Shown here in pieces: positions 8,353 to 17,219 of a stretch of 42,652 bases of DNA. The DNA is from Desulfarculales bacterium UBA702 (GTDB taxonomy: Bacteria > Desulfobacterota > Syntrophobacteria > Syntrophobacterales > Syntrophobacteraceae). Position 1 is the stretch's first letter. The number at the start of each line of letters is the position of its first letter. The notes beneath the pieces were generated by a model, which was not told where the DNA came from, did not search any database, and saw only the letters and a program-made list of their open reading frames with translations. Both the position numbers and the translations under genes were made by a program. The stretch spans positions 1-42,652 of the forward strand of contig DBMI01000094.1 in NCBI GenBank assembly GCA_002298165.1, given 5' to 3'.

Positions 8353-8531
8353 ATTGAGTCAATCCCGCCTTCGGGTGCAATATCCCGGTGCGCGTTCCCC
8401 GGAAGACCCCTTCCTCTTGTCGGCAAAACCACCAAAGTAAGTTTACATTTACATTATGTCTGGAAAGAGTTGCCAACACGGAAAGAAAGTTTTATATGGA
8501 GCGTTCATTTTTATCGAGAAGAGGAGCGAAT

Positions 8532-8774
8532 ATGAAGATCATCTGCCCAACATGTAATTACGTCGGGGAAAGCAAGGTAATTTCCAAGGGTTCCCGGAAG
8601 ATGGAGATAACCCTGTGGTGTTGTTTGGTAGTGCCCGGGATGCTGTACACTATGTGGCGTCGGTCCAGGGAAGGCCAGTACCAGGGATGCCCTGAGTGCC
8701 ATGAAGCGAACGTTCGGCTGATGAAAAGAAAAGATTGGAAGGCCTACGAAAAAAACGGACAACTGCCATCCTGA
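8532..8774 (+). CDS. small zinc-ribbon protein with a hydrophobic middle
   Basis: The 80-residue product begins MKIICPTCNYVG and later has GCPECHEANV. Two CxxC pairs are thus separated by about 40 residues that include a hydrophobic stretch (ITLWCCLVVPGMLYTMW). This arrangement is seen in small LITAF-like or zinc-ribbon membrane-associated proteins of unknown function. The start is chosen at 8532 because GAGGAG (8521-8526) precedes it by five bases; the frame is open further upstream but has no similarity there. It stands alone between the repeats and metG. No function is proposed beyond probable zinc binding. Confidence 0.7.
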   Translation: MKIICPTCNYVGESKVISKGSRKMEITLWCCLVVPGMLYTMWRRSREGQYQGCPECHEANVRLMKRKDWKAYEKNGQLPS

Positions 8775-8810
8775 TAATTTCGAATATTTCCTCCCTAAAC
8801 AGTTCCAGTG

Positions 8811-10844
8811 CTACGAAACCCTCCCCCCCGGCGTGACTTCCTTTTCCGGGATCAGCAGCTTGAGGTCTGCTCCGTCGCGCACGGCCAGGACCATGCCGTG
8901 GGATTCTACCCCCATGAGTTTTGCGGGCTTGAGGTTGGCTACAATTACAACCTGCTTTCCGATAAGGTCGTCAGGGGAGTGGGTTTGGGCGATTCCGGCG
9001 ACTACCTGCCGCTCTTCGCCTATATCGATGATTAATTTTACCAGCTTCTCGGACCTGGGGACTCTTTCGGCCTGGCGGATCAGGCCTATGCGCAGATCGA
9101 TTTTCCGGAAAGTGTCTATGTCAATGGCCTCGGAATGCGGATCGGCTGATGCTGCTCCGGCAGCACCGGTTGAACCTGAAGCCGCCGCGGCAACCGGTGC
9201 CCGCGCAGGCTGAGAAGCTGCGTTGGCCTTCTCGGTTTGTACGGCCGCTTTCAGTTTTCCGGGCTTTTCCGATTTTTCCGCCTGACCTTTTTCGGCTTTC
9301 TTTGCCCCGCCAAGATCGACTCTGGGGAATAGCGCCTCGCCTTTGGAGACCTCTTTTCCTTCCTCCAGCGTACCCCACCTGGCATCCTGGTCAAGCCTCA
9401 GATCCAGTGCTTTTTTCGATATTCCAAGCCGGTCGAGCATCTTTTCGGCGGTTTCGGGCATAAATGGAGAAATCAGCACCGCGACACTCTTGTTTACCTC
9501 AAGGAGCGTGCGCATAACAGTCTGCAGGCGCGGGTTCAAGCTTTCTTCCCTGGCGAGGTTCCAGGGGGCGACATAGTCGATGTATTTGTTTGCCGAGCCT
9601 ATGCACTCCCAGATCGCCATCAACGCCTTGTGGAATCCAAGTTGCGGGATTTCGCGTGTGAACTCTTCAGTGGCATTTTTTGCCATGCCCCGAAGTGCCC
9701 TGTCCTCCTCGTTGGGTTCGGCGCCGAAAGGCGGGACTTTCCCGTCGAAATACCTCGATGTCATTGCCAGGGTGCGGCTGAAAAGATTTCCGAGATCATT
9801 TGCCAGGTCGGCGTTGATTCTTTGCACCAGTGCATCTTCGCTGAAATTCGAGTCAAGGCCGAAGACCATCTCGCGAAGCAGAAAATAGCGGAAGGCATCA
9901 AGGCCGTAGACAGGCACAAGGTCGAGCGGCCGCACCACCGTGCCGTGGCTTTTGCTCATCTTGCCTTCGGCAATCTTCCAATAGCCGTGGACGTTCAGGT
10001 GGCGGTACATCGGGACGCCCGCCGCCTTTAGCATGGTAGGCCAATAGATGCCGTGGGGCTTCAGTATGTCTTTTGCGACCGTGTGCTGCGCAACGGGCCA
10101 GAATTGGCGGAAGAGTTCGCCGTCGGGATAGCCCGGGGCGGAGATATAGTTTATGAGTGCGTCGAACCAGACATAGGTGACATACCTGTTGTCGAAAGGA
10201 AGCGGTATTCCCCAGGAGAGGCGCTCGACGGGCCTCGATATGCAAAGGTCTTCCAGCGGCTCTTTCAAAAATGAGAGGACTTCGTTTCTGTAGCGCTCCG
10301 GCCGGATGGCATCGGGATTTTCCCTGATGTAGCCGATAAGCCAGTCCTGATATTTGCTCATGCGGAAGAAATAATTGGCCTCTTCTCGCTCGATGAGCGG
10401 CTTGTCGTGGTCCGGGCATTTTCCATCCACGAGTTCGCGCTCGGTGTAGAACCGCTCGCACCCGACACAATATTGCCCTTTGTAGGAGCTGAAGTATATG
10501 TCGCCCGCATCATGGACCTTTTGCAGCACGTCCTGAACGACCTTTATGTGCTCGGGGTCGGTTGTGCGGATGAACTTATCGTTGGTGATCCCGAGCTTCG
10601 GCCAGGTCTGGCGGAAAAGCCCGCTTATCCTGTCAGCGTAGGCCTTCGGCTCCATTCCGGCTTCCTGTGCGGCCTGGACGATCTTGTCCCCATGCTCGTC
10701 CGTTCCGGTAAGGAAGAAGGTTTTATAGCCCATCAGCTTATGGAACCGATTCATTACGTCGGCTACTATGGTGGTGTACGCGTGCCCGATGTGAGGTTCG
10801 GCATTTACGTAGTATATAGGCGTTGTGACGTAGAATCGCTCCAT
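8811..10844 (-). CDS. metG: methionyl-tRNA synthetase with C-terminal tRNA-binding domain
   Basis: Class I synthetase charging tRNA-Met. The 677-residue protein begins MERFYVTTPIYYVNAEPHIGH (HIGH motif at 18-21), has a zinc knuckle with C-x2-C and a later Cys (CVGCERF...GKCPDH), and KMSKSHGT near residue 300. After an Ala/Lys/Glu-rich linker (about 510-575) comes a Trbp111/EMAPII-like tRNA-binding domain (IDTFRKIDLRIG to the end), which usually mediates dimerisation. The start at 10844 is preferred over an in-frame ATG 42 bp upstream because GGGAG sits just before it, it lies eight bases after the ricT stop, and the extra 14 residues are absent from the family. Confidence 0.95.
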   Translation of the reverse strand: MERFYVTTPIYYVNAEPHIGHAYTTIVADVMNRFHKLMGYKTFFLTGTDEHGDKIVQAAQEAGMEPKAYADRISGLFRQTWPKLGITNDKFIRTTDPEHIKVVQDVLQKVHDAGDIYFSSYKGQYCVGCERFYTERELVDGKCPDHDKPLIEREEANYFFRMSKYQDWLIGYIRENPDAIRPERYRNEVLSFLKEPLEDLCISRPVERLSWGIPLPFDNRYVTYVWFDALINYISAPGYPDGELFRQFWPVAQHTVAKDILKPHGIYWPTMLKAAGVPMYRHLNVHGYWKIAEGKMSKSHGTVVRPLDLVPVYGLDAFRYFLLREMVFGLDSNFSEDALVQRINADLANDLGNLFSRTLAMTSRYFDGKVPPFGAEPNEEDRALRGMAKNATEEFTREIPQLGFHKALMAIWECIGSANKYIDYVAPWNLAREESLNPRLQTVMRTLLEVNKSVAVLISPFMPETAEKMLDRLGISKKALDLRLDQDARWGTLEEGKEVSKGEALFPRVDLGGAKKAEKGQAEKSEKPGKLKAAVQTEKANAASQPARAPVAAAASGSTGAAGAASADPHSEAIDIDTFRKIDLRIGLIRQAERVPRSEKLVKLIIDIGEERQVVAGIAQTHSPDDLIGKQVVIVANLKPAKLMGVESHGMVLAVRDGADLKLLIPEKEVTPGGRVS

Positions 10845-10852
10845 CTGCTCCC

Positions 10853-11683
10853 TTATCTCTTTACGTTGGGATTGGGGCACCTGCACTCGCTGCTGCAGCC
10901 CTTATCGAGATTTATATCCACTTCTTTTCCATCTTCGAGCAGCACGGTATAGCATCGGCTCATCACGTTCTGCCGCACGACCTTGCCCTTGCCTTCGGGA
11001 ATCTCGACCTTCTTGCCAATTTTGGGCATATCCTTCTTGAGGTCCTTGTAGGTCTCGAATTCATACTGAAGACAGCACATCAGCCTGCCGCAGGCGCCTG
11101 ATATTTTGGCCGGATTAAGGCTAAGGTTTTGCTCTTTGGCCATCTTGATGGATACGGCGTGAAAGTTCTTGAGGAAAGATGCGCAGCACAGGGGTCGTCC
11201 GCAACCTCCGAGTCCCCCAACCATCTTGGCCTGGTTGCGGATGCCGATCTGGCGAAGCTCGACCCTGGTGCGAAGCCTGCGGACGAGGTCTTTCAACAGC
11301 TCACGGAAGTCTACCCTCCCATCAGCGGTAAAGTAGAAAATTATTTTGCTGCCGTCAAAAAAGTACTCGACATCCACCAGGCTCATTGGAAGCTCGTGGG
11401 CCGTTATTCGCTCCAGGCAGTACATCTTGGCATCGGTTTCAACTTCGATATTTTTGAAATGCTGCTCAATTTCCTCTTCCGTTGCGGGCCGCTCTATCTG
11501 TTTTATCTCGGGGGTATGCATACGCGAATCAAGCTGATGTGGTGGATCGACCACCTGCCCCAGCCCTATTCCCTGCTCAGTATTGACTATAACATAGTCG
11601 TCCTTTTTGGGAGAATAATCGCCGGGATCAAAGTGGTAGATTTTGCCTCCCTTTCGAAAACGAATGCCAATCACCTTTTCCAT
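10853..11683 (-). CDS. ricT: PSP1-domain protein RicT (YaaT family)
   Basis: In Bacillus, RicT with RicA and RicF forms an Fe-S-binding complex that affects RNase Y-dependent mRNA maturation. In other bacteria the role is uncertain. The 276-residue protein starts MEKVIGIRFRKGGKIYHFDPGD, typical of the family, and has the conserved cysteine groups GRPLCC and GRLMCC plus a cysteine-rich tail (CSSECRCPN). An AAGGA precedes the ATG by eight bases. The gene begins inside the 3' end of holB (56-bp overlap) and is followed at once by metG. The holB-ricT-metG order recurs in several phyla (from memory). Confidence 0.9.
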   Translation of the reverse strand: MEKVIGIRFRKGGKIYHFDPGDYSPKKDDYVIVNTEQGIGLGQVVDPPHQLDSRMHTPEIKQIERPATEEEIEQHFKNIEVETDAKMYCLERITAHELPMSLVDVEYFFDGSKIIFYFTADGRVDFRELLKDLVRRLRTRVELRQIGIRNQAKMVGGLGGCGRPLCCASFLKNFHAVSIKMAKEQNLSLNPAKISGACGRLMCCLQYEFETYKDLKKDMPKIGKKVEIPEGKGKVVRQNVMSRCYTVLLEDGKEVDINLDKGCSSECRCPNPNVKR

Positions 11684-12659
11684 AGAGCGAATCCTTTATG
11701 GCCAGGCAGATACCTTCTAGTGTCAACTGCAGGTTGACGTTTATTTTAAGGTTCCGCGTTGCCTCTTCAATATCGTGATACAACCTGAAAAGGCGCTCGG
11801 GCGCGATATCCCGAACAGCCTCAATTGTCCCCTGGTCCAACTCGAACGTAAGCGGCCGGTTCCCGCCAAGGCGAAACACCACGAGATCGCGCACCCACAG
11901 CCTGATGCACTCCAGGTCTTTTTCGACCTGCTCACGGGTGCCGCCCCATTTGGCGGTCATTGAGAATAAATCTATAAGCGGAAGCCTTTCAAGGCTTTCC
12001 ACGTTAGCTAATACTCTTTTCCATCCCGCGATCCGATCTTCCTCGGTAAGCCGACGGGCAGCATCGAGGCTCCCAGCCGAAAGGCGCGCCACTTCGGCCG
12101 CATGCTCCACCGAAAGCCCGCTCTCCTGGACCAGCCAATCAGCTACTATCTCGTCTCGAAGCGGTTGAAACCTCACTTGGCAGCACCGGGAAACGATGGT
12201 GGGCAATAGCATCTGGGCCTCCGGGGCAATCAGGATGAATAGATTTCCCCGCGGCGGCTCCTCCAGAACCTTTAAGATCGCATTGGCGGCCTCTTCCCTA
12301 AGCCTTTGCGCGTCCTGAATTATAACAATCCGCCATTTGCCTTCAAACGGCCGGAATCTAAAGCGCTCCCGCAGTTCGCGGATTTGCTCGATTTTTATAA
12401 AGGCCCCATCGCTTCGGACCTGGATCAGGTCTGGATGGAGGCCCTGGTCAATCTTACGGCAGGCACCGCATTGGCCGCATGAATCGGAATCTCGGGGAGC
12501 CAGGCATTCGAGCGCCTTTGCAAGCTCGACGGCCGCCGCCAGCCTGCCCGTTCCGGGCATCCCGGTAAAGAGGAAGGCGTGCGGAACCATGTCCCGTCTT
12601 ACAAGCTGCTTCAAAAAACGCATGGCCCTTTGCTGGCCCTTTATGTCGCCAAGCGCCAC
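11628..12659 (-). CDS. holB: DNA polymerase III delta' subunit
   Basis: Clamp-loader subunit acting with HolA and DnaX. The 343-residue AAA+ protein has a P-loop-like segment TGMPGTGRLAAA in which the usual Lys is Arg, a zinc-module cysteine cluster (ECLAPRDSDSCGQCGACRK), the KIEQIRELRE segment, and a sensor-1 region ILKVLEEPP. Delta' subunits often have degenerate nucleotide sites, so this is not a sign of decay. It is the first gene of a leftward operon; its last 18 codons are shared, in another frame, with the start of ricT. Confidence 0.9.
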   Translation of the reverse strand: MALGDIKGQQRAMRFLKQLVRRDMVPHAFLFTGMPGTGRLAAAVELAKALECLAPRDSDSCGQCGACRKIDQGLHPDLIQVRSDGAFIKIEQIRELRERFRFRPFEGKWRIVIIQDAQRLREEAANAILKVLEEPPRGNLFILIAPEAQMLLPTIVSRCCQVRFQPLRDEIVADWLVQESGLSVEHAAEVARLSAGSLDAARRLTEEDRIAGWKRVLANVESLERLPLIDLFSMTAKWGGTREQVEKDLECIRLWVRDLVVFRLGGNRPLTFELDQGTIEAVRDIAPERLFRLYHDIEEATRNLKINVNLQLTLEGICLAIKDSLYGKGDWHSFSKGRQNLPL

Positions 12660-12984
12660 CCCTTAAATCCTCCGAATACAAGCTATGGGCAACGGTTGTA
12701 TGTGCCCACCGGGTCCAATGCCGGACGTTGCGATATGCGTGTTCCCCTCCCTTGATGGGAGGGGTTAGGGGAGGGTGACAAAAAGGTCTTAAGAATTTCA
12801 ACCCCCTCCCCCAGCCCCTCCCGCCAAGGGAGGGGAGTTTTCCTTCAATTTCGCCTATAATTTTTCAGTCGGGCGTTGGGCAACAGCCCTTTAACGTGCC
12901 CACCGCCTACGTATCGGTCCTTTGGGCAAAAGCCCCTAAAACCCGTGGCCACCCTTCAATCTAGCAAGTCTATGTGTCAACCGG
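12660..12984. other. intergenic stretch with a MITE-like repeat
   Basis: Apart from the GC-rich repeat at 12742-12837, this stretch holds two copies of a short motif GGGCAAC...GTGCCCACCG (12688-12711 and 12878-12904) on either side of the repeat. No gene is seen. Confidence 0.5.
12742..12837. repeat. MITE-like palindromic repeat, complete copy
   Basis: The two ends are imperfect inverted repeats of about 35-40 bp, built from CTCCCCTCCCTTG and GGGAGGGG blocks, around a short A+T-richer core with AGAATTTCAACCCC. A second copy, cut by the window edge, starts near 42576. Both are preceded by GTTGCGAT. It has no coding capacity. Confidence 0.65.
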
Positions 12985-13987
12985 AAATCCCGGCGGGTTT
13001 TGGCTGCGGGCTCTGCTCCCCGCCTTCCGGTTCTTCACTGTTTACAAAGCCGCGGAAAAAATGCCTTCCGAAAATTGTATCGTAACCCGTCCAGTTGCTT
13101 TCTTCATCTGCATTTGCAACTATTCGCCGGATTGCGTTTATTTTGGCGTCCAGATCATCGGCAAAATGAAGGGCAACGGCCTCCTTGCTGGCGGGCAGTT
13201 TGACCGCGCCAAACTGTGCCTCACCGTGATGGCTGAGTATGAGATGCTTTAGGACAAGGGCGGTTTCGGCCGGAAAACCTTCAATGGAACGAATTTTTTC
13301 ATCGATCATCTGTGATCCGAGCACCATGTGCCCGACCAGCCGGCCCGCATCCGAGTAACCGATGTGGGTGTCGTATTCGAACTCCTCGATCTTGCCGATG
13401 TCGTGCAGGAAAGCGCCCGCAATGAGCATGTCACGGTCGAGGTCCTGATATTGGTTACAGATCCTATAGACCAGGGTGATTACCGATACCGTGTGTTCCA
13501 GGAGCCCACCGATATAGGCGTGGTGCATCGCCTTTGCCGCCGGGCAGATCTTGAAGCGCTCCATAAGGGCTGAATCGGCCATGAAATCAGCGCAGAGTCT
13601 CTTAAGCGGGCCTTCCGACATGTTCGCCAAAAGTTTTTCAAGCTGATCGAACAGGCCATCGCGGTCATAGGGGCAGACCGGCAAAAAATCGGCGGGATCG
13701 TATCCGCCCATTGGCACCGGCAAAATTTCAATGACGTTCAGTTGAATCTTTTCCTTGTAAAGTTCGCTCCGGCCGCGCACCAGGATAATTTCCCCGTCCC
13801 GGAATCCGCGAGCGGCCTCGGGCGCCCCTTCCCACATCTTGGCGGATATTTCTCCCGTCTTGTCGGAAAGCTTCAAGCTGAGGTACTGCGTACCGTTTTT
13901 GGCGGTCCTGAGCTGCTTATCCGTCGCAACGAACATCGAAACGACGTCCTGGCTGGCCTGTATTTCGGAAATGAACAGTTTGGGCAT
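12977..13987 (-). CDS. OB-fold plus HD-domain nuclease, YhaM-like
   Basis: Predicted 3'-5' exonuclease or phosphohydrolase of the YhaM family. The 336-residue protein begins with an OB-fold nucleic-acid-binding domain (about 1-95; TDKQLRTAKNGTQYLSLKLSDKTGEI-type strands). It continues with an HD domain carrying EHTVSV, FLHDIGK (His-Asp at 195-196) and SHHGE, the metal ligands expected for HD hydrolases. The tail is Gly/Pro/Glu-rich. The start at 13987 is chosen because GGGGGA lies just upstream; a GTG four codons earlier would place the SD sequence inside the coding region. Bacillus YhaM degrades RNA and DNA; the substrate here is not known. Confidence 0.85.
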   Translation of the reverse strand: MPKLFISEIQASQDVVSMFVATDKQLRTAKNGTQYLSLKLSDKTGEISAKMWEGAPEAARGFRDGEIILVRGRSELYKEKIQLNVIEILPVPMGGYDPADFLPVCPYDRDGLFDQLEKLLANMSEGPLKRLCADFMADSALMERFKICPAAKAMHHAYIGGLLEHTVSVITLVYRICNQYQDLDRDMLIAGAFLHDIGKIEEFEYDTHIGYSDAGRLVGHMVLGSQMIDEKIRSIEGFPAETALVLKHLILSHHGEAQFGAVKLPASKEAVALHFADDLDAKINAIRRIVANADEESNWTGYDTIFGRHFFRGFVNSEEPEGGEQSPQPKPAGISG

Positions 13988-14117
13988 TCTATCCCCCACA
14001 CCAAGATCCGTTACCTGCTTCTCAAATCCGCGTTATCCTAGTATATCCGGACACGACAGTCAAACCGCCATTGGGCTGCGGCAATAAGGCCGCCCGCGAC
14101 GAATTGTAAAGAAACCC

Positions 14118-14146
14118 TTGCGGTGCCGGGCATGAAAGTTTATAGG
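14118..14146 (+). promoter_or_regulatory. weak candidate promoter upstream of the ppiD operon
   Basis: TTGCGG (14118-14123), a 17-bp spacer and TATAGG (14141-14146), about 70 bp upstream of the PLDc_N-like gene and divergent from the HD nuclease gene. The match is only partial. Confidence 0.3.
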
Positions 14147-14217
14147 AATCCCTTGACCCTGGAGCTGCCTGACTGTCCCATTGTGTCCCGGAATCGCGAT
14201 TGCTGAAGGAAGTGAGC

Positions 14218-14469
14218 ATGCCATTTAGGATTTTGCTTGTTATAATTCTGTTTGCCATCCCTCTCGTTCCAACATTCTGGGCTATTCAAGATATTCCAAA
14301 GCGCCGGTTTGCGAGTTCGAGGGCCAAGACGGTCTGGTTTGCTTTTGTCGCCACCGTGCCATTCGTGGGGGCGATGTTCTATATTCTTCTCGGAAGGCGA
14401 AATACCCGGACCGCGTTATCATTGAATACCACGCTCGACAGCATGGAGGGAAATAAGACCGATGCTTGA
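14218..14469 (+). CDS. small membrane protein with PLDc_N-like domain
   Basis: The 83-residue protein has two hydrophobic segments flanking the motif FWAIQDIPKRRF, and the second segment ends in YILLGRR. This is the N-terminal membrane domain found in cardiolipin synthases and in many short stand-alone proteins (PLDc_N). No catalytic HKD domain follows, so no enzymatic role is claimed. The start at 14218 is preceded by AAGGAAGTGAG. The stop overlaps the ppiD start by eight bases, so it probably heads the ppiD operon and may act in envelope assembly (inference). Confidence 0.8.
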   Translation: MPFRILLVIILFAIPLVPTFWAIQDIPKRRFASSRAKTVWFAFVATVPFVGAMFYILLGRRNTRTALSLNTTLDSMEGNKTDA

Positions 14470-16348
14470 TTTTGTCAGAAAACATTCCCGATCCTGGATG
14501 GTCAAGGTAGTCCTTTGGCTCATTATTGTCGTTTTCGTTGCCTGGGGCGGCTATTCGTATACCGCGCGCCATCAGTTCGAAATGGCTCAGGTAGGCGGTA
14601 TAACGATTACAGACAGTGAATTCAACACCGCTTACAGCAATGCGGTTGAGAACTACCGTCGCCAGCTCGGGCCTGCTTTCTCCGAAGAACTTATTCGAAA
14701 GCTCGATGTGAAAAAGCAGACCCTTGAAAATCTGATAATCAACGCCCTTGTGCTTCAGGCAGCCCAGAATATGGGGCTTGCAGCCTCACCGGATGAAGTC
14801 AGACAGACAATTGTTCAGCAATTTGGGGGAAGATTCGACCCTGGCTCATACGAGATGTTCCTGCGGCAAAATCGGATGAGTCCCGAGATGTTCGAGAGCA
14901 AAATCGCCCACCAGATAACGATCCGCAAAATAGGATCGATCATTTTAGACCGTGCCGTATTATCCGAGGACGAAATCCTTACCGATTACCACTTTAACCG
15001 CGATAAAATCAGTCTCGCCTATGTTCCTGTCGATCCGAAACCACTGGAAGACCAGGTCAAGGTAGACGATGCATCGATTCGCTCTTTCTATGACGGCAAC
15101 CAGAACAAATACATGGAACCCGAGAAGCGCGAAGTCTCCTATGTAATTATAGATGCTGAAGAACTCGGGAAGGATATTCCGGTAAGCGATAGCGAGGTCA
15201 AAAGCTATTATGACGAGCACCCCGACAAGTACAAGCACGAAAAAGAAGTGCATGCGCGCCACATTCTGATTTCACTCAAGCCATCCGGCGCAACGGAACA
15301 GGACATCGAGGCATCCCGCGCCGAGGCTCAGAAGATTCTCGAAGAGGCCAAAAAAGGAAAAGATTTTGCCGAACTGGCGAAGAAATATTCGCAGGACCCC
15401 GGCAGTGCGAAGCAGGGCGGCGATTTAGGTTGGTTCGACGCAAAGAAGATGGTCCCGGAATTTTCCGAAGCGGCATTTTCTCTGCAAAAGGGCCAGATAA
15501 GCGACGTGGTGAAAACGAGCTATGGTTTTCACATCATAAAGGTCGAGGACGTCCGCGAGGCGAGGACGACCCCCTTTGAAGAAGTGAAAGGTGAAATAGC
15601 CAAGCAGCTCAGGACAGAAGCAGTTCAGGACATTGCCTATAAGAAAGCACGCGATCTGCGCGATATGGCTTTTGCCCGCAAAGATATAGTAAAGGCAGCC
15701 CAGGAGATGAAACTGGGCAATACCGGAACTAAATGGATCGACGCCAGTGAGAACCAGCCCGATGCCTGGCCTTTTAACCCCCAGATCAAGAACAAGCTCT
15801 TTGAACTTCATCAGGGCGAAATCAGCGAAACCTTCGAGCTTCCCGGCAGATTCATGGTAGCGCAGGTGAAAACGATCAAAGCACCAGCCCCGATCCCGTT
15901 CGAACAGGTAAAAGACAAAGTTGACAAGGACTACAGGGCCGAACAGGCTAAAACTCTCGCTCAGAAAAAAGCAGCCGACATTTTGAAGACGGCGGTCGAG
16001 AAGAAAAGCCTCACCGATGCGGCAAAACAGTTCAACCTGACCGTCAGGCACAGTGAACCGTTTTCGAGACAAGAACCTGATAAGGACCTCATGCTGCTGC
16101 GCGGCGAGTCTTTGAATGAAGTTTTCAACCTTGATGAATCCAAGCCGTTTACGAACGCTCCCCTGGAATTGGGCAGCCGATTCATCGTATGCCAACTGGT
16201 CGGGCACACCGCGGCCGGTGCTCCCACGCCGGAGGAAAGAGCTGAAATATACAAGCGGCTTCTCCAGGAAAAACAGGCAACGGTTTGGTTGGCATGGGTA
16301 AATGAATTGAAGAAGAATACCAAGATCGAAAAATTTAAGGACGTTTAA
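14462..16348 (+). CDS. ppiD: periplasmic peptidyl-prolyl isomerase / chaperone PpiD
   Basis: Inner-membrane-anchored chaperone assisting proteins that leave the Sec translocon. The 628-residue protein has one N-terminal TM helix (about 13-32, VKVVLWLIIVVFVAWGGYSY), a SurA_N-like region (about 35-220) and a parvulin rotamase domain (about 263-360) with HARHILI, the QDPGSAKQGGDLGWF segment and SYGFHIIKV. A charged helical C-terminal chaperone part follows. Size and layout match PpiD of proteobacteria. It overlaps the preceding PLDc_N-like gene and is followed 18 bp later by a Yip1-domain gene. Confidence 0.93.
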   Translation: MLDFVRKHSRSWMVKVVLWLIIVVFVAWGGYSYTARHQFEMAQVGGITITDSEFNTAYSNAVENYRRQLGPAFSEELIRKLDVKKQTLENLIINALVLQAAQNMGLAASPDEVRQTIVQQFGGRFDPGSYEMFLRQNRMSPEMFESKIAHQITIRKIGSIILDRAVLSEDEILTDYHFNRDKISLAYVPVDPKPLEDQVKVDDASIRSFYDGNQNKYMEPEKREVSYVIIDAEELGKDIPVSDSEVKSYYDEHPDKYKHEKEVHARHILISLKPSGATEQDIEASRAEAQKILEEAKKGKDFAELAKKYSQDPGSAKQGGDLGWFDAKKMVPEFSEAAFSLQKGQISDVVKTSYGFHIIKVEDVREARTTPFEEVKGEIAKQLRTEAVQDIAYKKARDLRDMAFARKDIVKAAQEMKLGNTGTKWIDASENQPDAWPFNPQIKNKLFELHQGEISETFELPGRFMVAQVKTIKAPAPIPFEQVKDKVDKDYRAEQAKTLAQKKAADILKTAVEKKSLTDAAKQFNLTVRHSEPFSRQEPDKDLMLLRGESLNEVFNLDESKPFTNAPLELGSRFIVCQLVGHTAAGAPTPEERAEIYKRLLQEKQATVWLAWVNELKKNTKIEKFKDV

Positions 16349-16366
16349 AACGGGAAGGAGAGCGGC

Positions 16367-17032
16367 ATGGACGAACTGGCTACGAAAAAGGACCCCAAAG
16401 ACTACCTGACTTCAATTCTCGATACCGCCGTGCAGGTAATTACCCGGCCGGTTGATTTCTACCGGGAAATGCCGAGGTTCGGCGGATATGTGGACCCGCT
16501 GATTTTCGTCGTAGTCGTCTCCGTTGCCGCCGGCATTATCCAGGCCCTGTTTTCTCTGTTTGGGCTCGGTATGGGCGCTGGGCTTGCCTCAATAGTGATT
16601 ATGCCAATTGCCGCCGCGATTGGCAGCTTCATAGGCGCGGCGATTCTTTTTGTTATATGGAAGCTGCTGGGATCCGAGCAGGACTACGAGGTTGCATACC
16701 GGTGCGCGGCCTATGCCACCGCAATCAGCCCCATAACCACTATCCTGCAGCCTATTCCATACCTCGGGGCGCTTGTCGCAATACTCTGGTTCTCCTATCT
16801 CATGATGATTGCGAGCACCGAGGTCTATGGGATCGATGCCCAAAAAGCCCAGATCGTTTTCGGCGCAATCGCCGTAATCTTTGCACTGCTTTCCCTTAGC
16901 AGCGAATACAACGCCAGAAAGTACTATTCCGCTTTTTCCGGAATGAGTTCCAGGATGGACCAGATGGATACCGAAGAAGCCGGAAGGAAGATGGGGGAAT
17001 TTTTCAAGGGTTTCCAGAAAGGGGCAAAGTAG
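16367..17032 (+). CDS. Yip1-domain membrane protein
   Basis: The 221-residue protein begins with a soluble segment containing ITRPVDFYREMPR, the usual opening of bacterial Yip1-domain proteins, followed by about five TM helices (30-170) with the conserved CAAYATAISPITTILQPIPYLG stretch, and a charged C-terminal tail rich in Lys, Met and Glu. Bacterial Yip1 proteins have no settled function. It sits 18 bp after ppiD and is probably co-transcribed. Confidence 0.85.
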   Translation: MDELATKKDPKDYLTSILDTAVQVITRPVDFYREMPRFGGYVDPLIFVVVVSVAAGIIQALFSLFGLGMGAGLASIVIMPIAAAIGSFIGAAILFVIWKLLGSEQDYEVAYRCAAYATAISPITTILQPIPYLGALVAILWFSYLMMIASTEVYGIDAQKAQIVFGAIAVIFALLSLSSEYNARKYYSAFSGMSSRMDQMDTEEAGRKMGEFFKGFQKGAK

Positions 17033-17046
17033 TAGAAAATGCCCCC

Positions 17047-17070
17047 GGCAGGCTGGAAAGCCTGCCCCAC
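17047..17070 (+). repeat. palindromic dispersed repeat, copy 1
   Basis: A 24-bp unit beginning GGCAGGCTGGAAAGCCTGCC and ending CCAC. It is itself a hairpin (GGCAGGCT/AAGCCTGCC). An exact reverse complement lies at 17155-17178. Confidence 0.75.
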
Positions 17071-17154
17071 TTTGCGCCATTTCCGGCAGAACAATGAGCG
17101 AATTTTGGTTTTTAGCAGTGCATTACTCCACTAACATTCAAGAACACCAAGCTT

Positions 17155-17178
17155 GTGGGGCAGGCTTTCCAGCCTGCC
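17155..17178 (-). repeat. palindromic dispersed repeat, copy 2 (inverted)
   Basis: Exact reverse complement of 17047-17070, 84 bp away. The pair could fold into a long stem at the end of the Yip1 transcript or act as REP-type elements. A diverged copy is at 18882-18905. Confidence 0.75.
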
Positions 17179-17219
17179 CTGTCCCAACCGGTACAGTTTA
17201 GTAGCCAGGGGCCGGGCCG

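Larger units (their letters stand above)
7828..8531. other. 704-bp repeat-rich intergenic stretch
   Basis: No intact gene is seen. The stretch holds two inverted copies of a REP-like repeat, a 12-bp perfect hairpin and a GIY-YIG gene relic, listed separately. The first 165 bases contain nothing recognisable. Confidence 0.6.

Noticed and set aside
8202..8435. 77-codon minus-strand frame overlapping the GIY-YIG relic
   Set aside because: It runs through the REP-like repeat and hairpin in another frame; it is a shadow of repeats and the relic.
11628..12659. Decayed holB because the P-loop Lys is Arg
   Set aside because: Delta' subunits commonly have a non-functional nucleotide site; the rest of the protein is intact.
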